Shown: positions 13,072-16,726 of the stretch, in pieces | How positions within the stretch are numbered: position 1 is the stretch's first letter | Layout: each line of letters starts with the position of its first letter | Assembly (NCBI GenBank): GCA_902492545.1 | Contig: CABULX010000047.1 | Span: 1-16,726, forward strand | Reading direction: 5' to 3' | Source: an uncultured Collinsella sp. | GTDB taxonomy: Bacteria; Actinomycetota; Coriobacteriia; Coriobacteriales; Coriobacteriaceae | DNA length: 16,726 nt | Notes under the pieces: model-generated | What the model was told of the DNA's origin: nothing | Seen by the model: only the letters and a program-made list of their open reading frames with translations | Databases searched by the model: none | Translations under genes and position numbers: made by a program

Positions 13072-13116
13072 TGGTCGGGACGACTGGATTCGAACCAGCG
13101 ACCCCTTGACCCCCAG
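13072..13116 (-). pseudogene. 3' half of a tRNA-Pro (GGG) gene, probable attachment site
   Basis: Read on the minus strand, it has an anticodon loop CTGGGGG, the 3' anticodon strand TCAAG, a variable loop GGGTC, a T arm GCTGG-TTCGAAT-CCAGT, acceptor strand CGTCCCG, discriminator A and an encoded CCA. The sequence that should give the 5' anticodon strand (CTTGA), D arm and 5' acceptor strand (CGGGACG) is absent: upstream is GGGCCCG. So identity to a tRNA stops in the anticodon loop. With an integrase gene 250 bp away, this is best read as the attachment-site half left at one end of an integrated element; an intact tRNA-Pro(GGG) is expected at the other end, outside the window. Confidence 0.85.
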
Positions 13117-13366
13117 CGGGCCCATAAAAGGCCTGACCTGTGTTAATTTTGTTATAACACGCGCAGATAGCGCAAGTAGCGCATTTCCGCATTTGCAAAT
13201 TTTACCAGCTCAGCGCGGTCTGTCCAGATAGCATATTTTCGGCTTCGAGGAGCGCGGTGCAGCCGATGATTTAATCAACGGGGGTAGGAGCCCCGAATCG
13301 TCGCCTCTCCGGGTTCCCGCAGGTGGGCCCGCCTGTTTCTAATCAACTGCGGATTTAGGAGCAGAC
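13117..13366. other. Element end region upstream of the integrase gene: palindrome and 9-bp tandem repeats
   Basis: Contains a second copy of GCCTGACCTG (13131-13140; first at 13054-13063), a perfect 10-bp palindrome TGTTATAACA (13150-13159), three 9-bp tandem units starting GCGCA (13161, 13170, 13179), and a GC-rich near-palindrome CAGGTGGGCCCGCCTG just before the integrase leader (about 13320-13335). Short repeats between an attachment site and an integrase gene often bind the integrase N-terminal domain or an excisionase; that role is inferred. No gene is seen. Confidence 0.55.
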
Positions 13367-14857
13367 ATGCAGAACGAGAAATGCAGCAATAAAACCTTAC
13401 GCGTATGCGGAGCCGGCGGCGTGAGGAAGAACAAGGGCAAATGGCAGGCTGTCGTGACGGTGGCCGACGAGATGACCGGGAAGAAGGTCCAGAGGACCAG
13501 GAACACCCGCGTGCCCTGCCTGAAGCAGAGCACGCGGGGAAAGGCGGCGGCGATGCGCGTCCTCGCGGAATTCAGGTCGGAGGTCGAGCTGGAACTCGCC
13601 GAGGCCGAGGAGGCGAGGGCCGCTATCGGCGCCGGGCTTCCCGCCGAACAGCGGGATGACTACGCCGCGCTGCCGCTTTCCGAGGCGCTCGAGAAGTTCA
13701 TCGACTTCTGCCTGGAGATGAACAGGATCACCCCGACGACCCGCGACGACTACCACTACAGCGCCCTGCACATCGAGCGAGACGAGCTGGGTCTGGTCCC
13801 CGTGAACGAGGTGACGACCGACGACGTCAACGCGTGGTCGAGGCGCAGGATCGCCCTGGGCACGGCGCCGGACACGCTCAACAAGTCATTCAAGCTCGGC
13901 AAGCGGCTCTACGCCGTCCTGCTGAAGCGCAGCAACGACACGATCGGGAGGAACCCGTTCGACGGCGCCCTCGCGCCCAGGGTCATCGCCAGGCCCAGGG
14001 ACGCGCTGCGCTCCGACCTCGTGCCGAAGCTCAACTCGGTGACCTCGATGATGCCGGACTCGACCTTCAGGCGGGCGGTCGTGCTCGCCCTGCACACCGG
14101 GATGCGCATCGGCGAGGTCTGCGGCCTGCGCTGGTGTGACGTCGACTTCGAGTCGGGGCTCATCACGGTCAGGCACTCGGTGGCCTACGTCAAGGACAGG
14201 GGCTCCTTCATCAAGGACACCAAGAACCACGACCTGAGGACGATCCCCGTCGACCCGGTGGGCCTGCTCCCCTTCCTGAAAGAGATCCACGAGATCGATT
14301 CGCAGAGGCTCCGGGAGGCATCGGCCCTCGGCCTGCGCGACCTCGCGGACAGCTACGTAGTGTCGCGGCCGGACGGCTCCTTCGCCACCACCAGTTACAT
14401 CCGCAGGGCGTTCAAGACGTTCTCGGAGACCAACGGCCTCATGGGCACCAACGACGAGCTGATCACGTTCCACGGCCTGCGCCACACCTTCGCGACGCAG
14501 TGGATCCGCCACGGCGGCGACATCAAGGCGCTGCAGTCGATCTTCGGGCACAAGGACGCCATGGTCACGCTCAACGTCTACGCCGACATCGAGCCGATGT
14601 CCAAGATCCAGAACATGCTGCGCGTGTCGCCGAGCCTGTGGCGAGGCTACCTCGGCCTGAGGGTGGACCCCGGCCCCATGTTCCAGCAGAAGATCCGCGA
14701 GGCGATCGAGACGCTCGAGGCGTTCGGCTACGGCATCTCCGAGCCTGACGACCGCAACGTCCTCATCCGCGACGTTCAGACGATAAGCCGCCTCTACCCC
14801 ACCGAGTACGCGGCAGTGCTGGGGGCCATCCCGACCGAGGCGACCGTGGTCGAGTAG
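13367..14857 (+). CDS. Tyrosine recombinase/integrase of an integrated element
   Basis: The 496-aa protein has an N-terminal arm-binding region (about 15-80, GKWQAVVTVADEMTGKKV), a SAM-like core-binding domain (about 98-205) and a catalytic domain. All active-site residues are present: Arg247 (TGMRIGE), Lys286, His369 and Arg372 (HGLRHTF), His395 (FGHK) and nucleophile Tyr405 (NVYAD). It catalyses site-specific integration and excision, presumably at the adjacent tRNA-Pro site. About 90 residues follow the tyrosine, more than usual. GC content is clearly higher than in the core genes and AGG is a common Arg codon, against CGT/CGC in the core, consistent with transfer. AGGAG precedes the ATG by 5 bp. 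Confidence 0.95.
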   Translation: MQNEKCSNKTLRVCGAGGVRKNKGKWQAVVTVADEMTGKKVQRTRNTRVPCLKQSTRGKAAAMRVLAEFRSEVELELAEAEEARAAIGAGLPAEQRDDYAALPLSEALEKFIDFCLEMNRITPTTRDDYHYSALHIERDELGLVPVNEVTTDDVNAWSRRRIALGTAPDTLNKSFKLGKRLYAVLLKRSNDTIGRNPFDGALAPRVIARPRDALRSDLVPKLNSVTSMMPDSTFRRAVVLALHTGMRIGEVCGLRWCDVDFESGLITVRHSVAYVKDRGSFIKDTKNHDLRTIPVDPVGLLPFLKEIHEIDSQRLREASALGLRDLADSYVVSRPDGSFATTSYIRRAFKTFSETNGLMGTNDELITFHGLRHTFATQWIRHGGDIKALQSIFGHKDAMVTLNVYADIEPMSKIQNMLRVSPSLWRGYLGLRVDPGPMFQQKIREAIETLEAFGYGISEPDDRNVLIRDVQTISRLYPTEYAAVLGAIPTEATVVE

Positions 14858-14956
14858 AGGCTGAGACATGCGCTTTCCCAAATCCGTAGTGCAAGTACGG
14901 GAATGTGGAATCGCGTTAGATATATTCTACCCGGTCATCTCGGTGGCGCAAATCTT

Positions 14957-15000
14957 GGCACGGGTTTCAGCGAACGCGGACGCCCGTGCCCTTCTTTTTA
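14957..15000 (+). terminator. Terminator after the integrase gene
   Basis: GGCACGGG (14957-14964) pairs with CCCGTGCC (14983-14990) over an 18-nt loop and is followed by CTTCTTTTTA. It is the first strong hairpin after the integrase stop, 100 bp downstream. Confidence 0.8.
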
Positions 15001-15202
15001 TGTTTACGTAAAGAGTCAGCGGGAATGCAGGTGAGGCCTCGCGGTTCAGGCCGGGGATTTTCAGCCGCGCCGCCCGATTTCGAATAAAGGCCTGCAGATG
15101 CAGACGGCTTTCGGGAGGCCCCGACGGCACCTCTCTCAAAAATGGGAGCATGGCCCGAGGGCGCCCATGGGCGGCCCTCCCGCCGTTCGGTTGGGCGGCG
15201 GC

Positions 15203-15274
15203 GTGTAGCCCCGTAGGCGTGTAGCCGTGTAGCGGTGTAGTGCGCTGCGGATGTAGACCTGTGGCGGCGTATGC
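15203..15274 (+). repeat. Degenerate 8-bp tandem repeat, about nine units of GTGTAGCC
   Basis: Units start every 8 bp from 15203: GTGTAGCC, CCGTAGGC, GTGTAGCC, GTGTAGCG, GTGTAGTG, CGCTGCGG, ATGTAGAC, CTGTGGCG, GCGTATGC. The phase is kept even across weak units. Eight is not a multiple of three, so the array is not a coding repeat. Confidence 0.8.
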
Positions 15275-15282
15275 CGAAACAT

Positions 15283-15347
15283 ATTCCCAATCCGGGAATG
15301 CACTTATATATAAGTGCAATCGTCTTGCCATAGACGGGAAACCCGTC
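15283..15347. repeat. Three adjacent inverted repeats including a perfect 20-bp palindrome
   Basis: ATTCCC/GGGAAT (15283-15288 and 15294-15299, 5-nt loop) abuts the perfect palindrome TGCACTTATATATAAGTGCA (15299-15318), followed by GACGGG/CCCGTC (15333-15338 and 15342-15347, loop AAA). The AT-rich palindrome in GC-rich surroundings stands out as a possible operator, recombination site or origin element. Confidence 0.75.
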
Positions 15348-15425
15348 GGCCGGGCGGGACCGGAGGGCCGGGCGGCGAATGCGAAAGGCCGGATGCAGCC
15401 GATGCCCTGAATGAGGTCCCAACAC

Positions 15426-15635
15426 ATGGGAGGGGCAGGTGAATCCATCTCTTTGGCCGCTCCCGAGGGCATGGATTTCCCAGCCCTCGCCCCCGAGGAC
15501 ATCTTGCAGACGATTCGCAGGTCTCCGAGCGGTAGGTACCTGATGAAGCAGAGGGCCGCGCTGGCGTAGTTGCCGCACTTCGACGATATGGACGATGACG
15601 AGCTCCGCCAATTCGCCGCCCAAGTCAGGCCGTGA
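15426..15635 (+). pseudogene. Small ORF interrupted by an in-frame TAG
   Basis: From ATG 15426 (an in-frame ATG at 15411 directly follows a TGA) 47 codons run to TAG at 15567-15569, and the same frame then continues 21 codons to TGA at 15633-15635. Both parts look protein-like: EDILQTIRRSPSGRYLMKQRAALA before the stop and LPHFDDMDDDELRQFAAQVRP after it. One change of CAG to TAG would explain the break. I do not recognise the family. It may be a decayed cargo gene; readthrough is possible but unsupported. No strong ribosome binding site precedes either ATG. Confidence 0.5.
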
Positions 15636-15691
15636 TTTTATAGAATTCAGGGAGGACCGCTGTCACGTTCGCCGTTTAAGAAGGTGCCGCT

Positions 15692-15853
15692 TTGAAATAT
15701 CTCGTCGAGGATTTCGATGATCCGGCAGATCCCGTCCAAGACTACGCCGAGGCCAAGCAAATCGTCCGAAAAGTACTCGGCTCCCACCCATCGGTGAGAC
15801 AAGCTGCCACATGGCCATGGAAGCCTCATTTATTTGCGAAGAACATCGGCTAG
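15692..15853 (+). CDS. Hypothetical 53-aa protein
   Basis: The frame starts at TTG 15692, 5-6 bp after AAGAAGGTG, and ends with TAG at 15851-15853. The product is an acidic N-terminus (KYLVEDFDDPADPVQDYAEAK) followed by a basic half ending KPHLFAKNIG. It looks coding by composition, but the TTG start, small size and lack of a recognised family make it uncertain. It overlaps the 3' end of the minus-strand gene by 24 bp. The opposite-strand 60-codon frame in the same stretch looks less protein-like. Confidence 0.35.
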   Translation: MKYLVEDFDDPADPVQDYAEAKQIVRKVLGSHPSVRQAATWPWKPHLFAKNIG

Positions 15854-16285
15854 CCGCAGGATTGAAATCATCGACCGATAAGTGAGTTCCACCTTTTCGC
15901 CCGCAAGCAGTCGTTTCGAGCCAATCTCATCTAGCCCCACAAGCCGAGAAAACAGCGGGCCGCTCATCGTGCCCTCGTCAATTGATTCCCTTATGGTCTT
16001 CAAAACGTCCGTATCATGAAGCGATGCCGAGCTGTAGGGGGCAACACGAGCGGAACTCTCAATTAACGACGAGACAAAAGGATGGAGATGCTTTGGACAT
16101 AGTCCATCAAACACCACATTCCCATTGTCATCCGAGCCGACCAGGCGCCAAGTATAATGATCGACCCAGTCATCTCCGTCATATATGGCGTCCATGAGCA
16201 ACTTCCCGTCTAGAGAGAGAAACCTATTTGGACATCGGGGCGCAAGACCGCAATCCATATCGGGCCTGCAGCAGCTCCAACCCAA
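15830..16285 (-). CDS. Hypothetical protein with Cys-rich N-terminus
   Basis: The open frame gives up to 151 aa from a TTG at 16285; ATG starts at 16258 and 16195 (121 aa, weak GGGAAG upstream) are alternatives. No family is recognised. The body (about 31-151) looks genuinely coding, with mixed codons and amphipathic helices; the C-terminal stretch GLDEIGSKRLLAGEKVELTYRS could be a helix-turn-helix but does not fit a known motif well. The first 20 residues are Cys-rich (SCC, DCG, RCP), and the frame stays open for another 12 codons upstream with two more cysteines (TGT) but no standard start codon. A good ribosome binding site (AAAGGAAA) there serves an ATG in another frame, so a frameshift is possible. 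Confidence 0.5.
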   Translation of the reverse strand: MGWSCCRPDMDCGLAPRCPNRFLSLDGKLLMDAIYDGDDWVDHYTWRLVGSDDNGNVVFDGLCPKHLHPFVSSLIESSARVAPYSSASLHDTDVLKTIRESIDEGTMSGPLFSRLVGLDEIGSKRLLAGEKVELTYRSMISILRLADVLRK

Positions 16286-16726
16286 CGCACCACATAGGTT
16301 TCCTTTCGTACATGTGTATCAATCTGCCCCGAAATGCCGGTGAATGCAATTCCAGACCCGTTTGTCGGATAGCAATCGACGTATTCTTGATGGACATGAC
16401 TATTCGTCACAAATCATTCAGCGTATCGCCGGGGTTCCAGTAATACTCGATGCATCGGGATGCCCTCATTCCCCATTTTTCGAAGTTGAATATGATGACA
16501 GGACGACTAGGTTTACAAGTCAAGCAAGTTAATAATCTATGTGGTCAATATAATACCGTTGAACCCGCATATCGATACCGCTCAGCCATTCGCCTCGCCC
16601 CCGTCGCACGCATCTTCATTCGGTCTGTCATTATTAATCTAACGATGCTTTGGGAAATGTAGGTGCTTCTAAATGTACTGTCGACTTCTTCTCAAACTAA
16701 TCCTAAGAGACAAGGCCGTATGGATT
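16286..16726. other. Right end of window: no supported gene
   Basis: The stretch has lower GC than the integrase region. The best frame is plus 16344-16532 (62 codons, containing SDSNRRILDGHDYSSQIIQRI), which begins right after an in-frame TGA and lacks a ribosome binding site. Other frames are short and mutually exclusive. I see no strong hairpin, tRNA or repeat. It may hold decayed cargo genes or the edge of a gene outside the window. Confidence 0.4.

Larger units (their letters stand above)
15001..15425. other. Repeat-rich non-coding stretch inside the element
   Basis: No gene is supported in 15001-15425. Open frames on the minus strand (191 and 218 codons) run through tandem repeats, palindromes and stop-poor GC-rich DNA and show no protein-like features. 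The stretch contains an 8-bp tandem repeat, three inverted repeats and a direct repeat GGCCGGGCGG (15348-15357 and 15366-15375). The repeat density suggests an origin, transfer origin or control region of the element. Confidence 0.5.

Noticed and set aside
13072..13140. Complete tRNA-Pro gene
   Set aside because: The 5' acceptor strand CGGGACG, D arm and 5' anticodon strand are missing; only the 3' half is present.
13886..14881. 331-codon minus-strand open frame opposite the integrase gene
   Set aside because: High GC removes stops; the product is Arg/Asp/Val-rich low complexity, while the plus frame has every catalytic recombinase residue.
15203..15274. CRISPR array
   Set aside because: Units are 8 bp, directly adjacent, with no spacers; no cas gene is seen.
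14927..15623. Two minus-strand frames of 191 and 218 codons
   Set aside because: They overlap each other in different frames, cross the 8-bp tandem array and palindromes, and show no protein-family features or ribosome binding site.
16344..16532. 62-codon plus-strand frame at the right end
   Set aside because: Looks mildly protein-like but lacks a ribosome binding site and any recognised motif; noted only in the gap description.

Overview
The window looks like a Coriobacteriia chromosome (Collinsella-like). This is an inference from gene content and order: a lexA / LysM-protein / nrdR SOS cluster, a GarA-like FHA gene followed by an FtsR-like MerR gene and preceded by pgsA, moderately high GC and CGT/CGC-rich arginine codons. 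No 16S rRNA or other taxonomic marker is present.

Layout. 1-98 is the tail of miaA, coupled to hflX (98-1387). A DUF1624-type membrane protein gene (1372-2076, minus) converges on hflX and is coupled to lexA (2076-2720, minus). A divergent control region (about 2721-2883) carries three LexA boxes spaced exactly 28 bp apart. It faces a YneA/DivS-like LysM membrane protein (2884-3333), nrdR (3385-3828) and dut (3833-4276). The 4277-4730 gap between convergent genes is packed with inverted repeats: three related foldback elements that share a loop, plus one unrelated perfect 22-bp hairpin. Next come a GT28-type glycolipid glycosyltransferase (4731-6032, minus), trxB (6150-7088), a DUF1836 MerR-like regulator (7243-7854), degV (7927-8793, minus), and a minus-strand run pgsA - FHA - MerR - apt - NlpC/P60 hydrolase (12776 down to 8958).

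From about 13063 rightwards the sequence changes character. The 3' half of a tRNA-Pro gene with its terminator, short tandem repeats and a tyrosine integrase of high GC and AGG-rich codon use (13367-14857) mark the left end of an integrated element that continues past the window. Inside it are a repeat-dense non-coding block (8-bp tandem repeat, 20-bp palindrome, hairpins; 15195-15380), a broken small ORF, a possible 53-aa ORF and an unrecognised ORF of up to 151 aa.

How it works together. LexA probably represses itself and the LysM division inhibitor; nrdR and dut (control and cleansing of dNTP pools) probably share that transcript. DUF1836 and degV appear to share a palindromic upstream site, which suggests a two-gene regulatory unit not known to me. 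The FHA/MerR pair matches the actinobacterial GarA/FtsR arrangement. The most novel-looking signals are the foldback element family at 4311-4768, whose arms differ by locus and in one case copy the 3' end of the neighbouring gene, and the shared DUF1836/degV palindrome.
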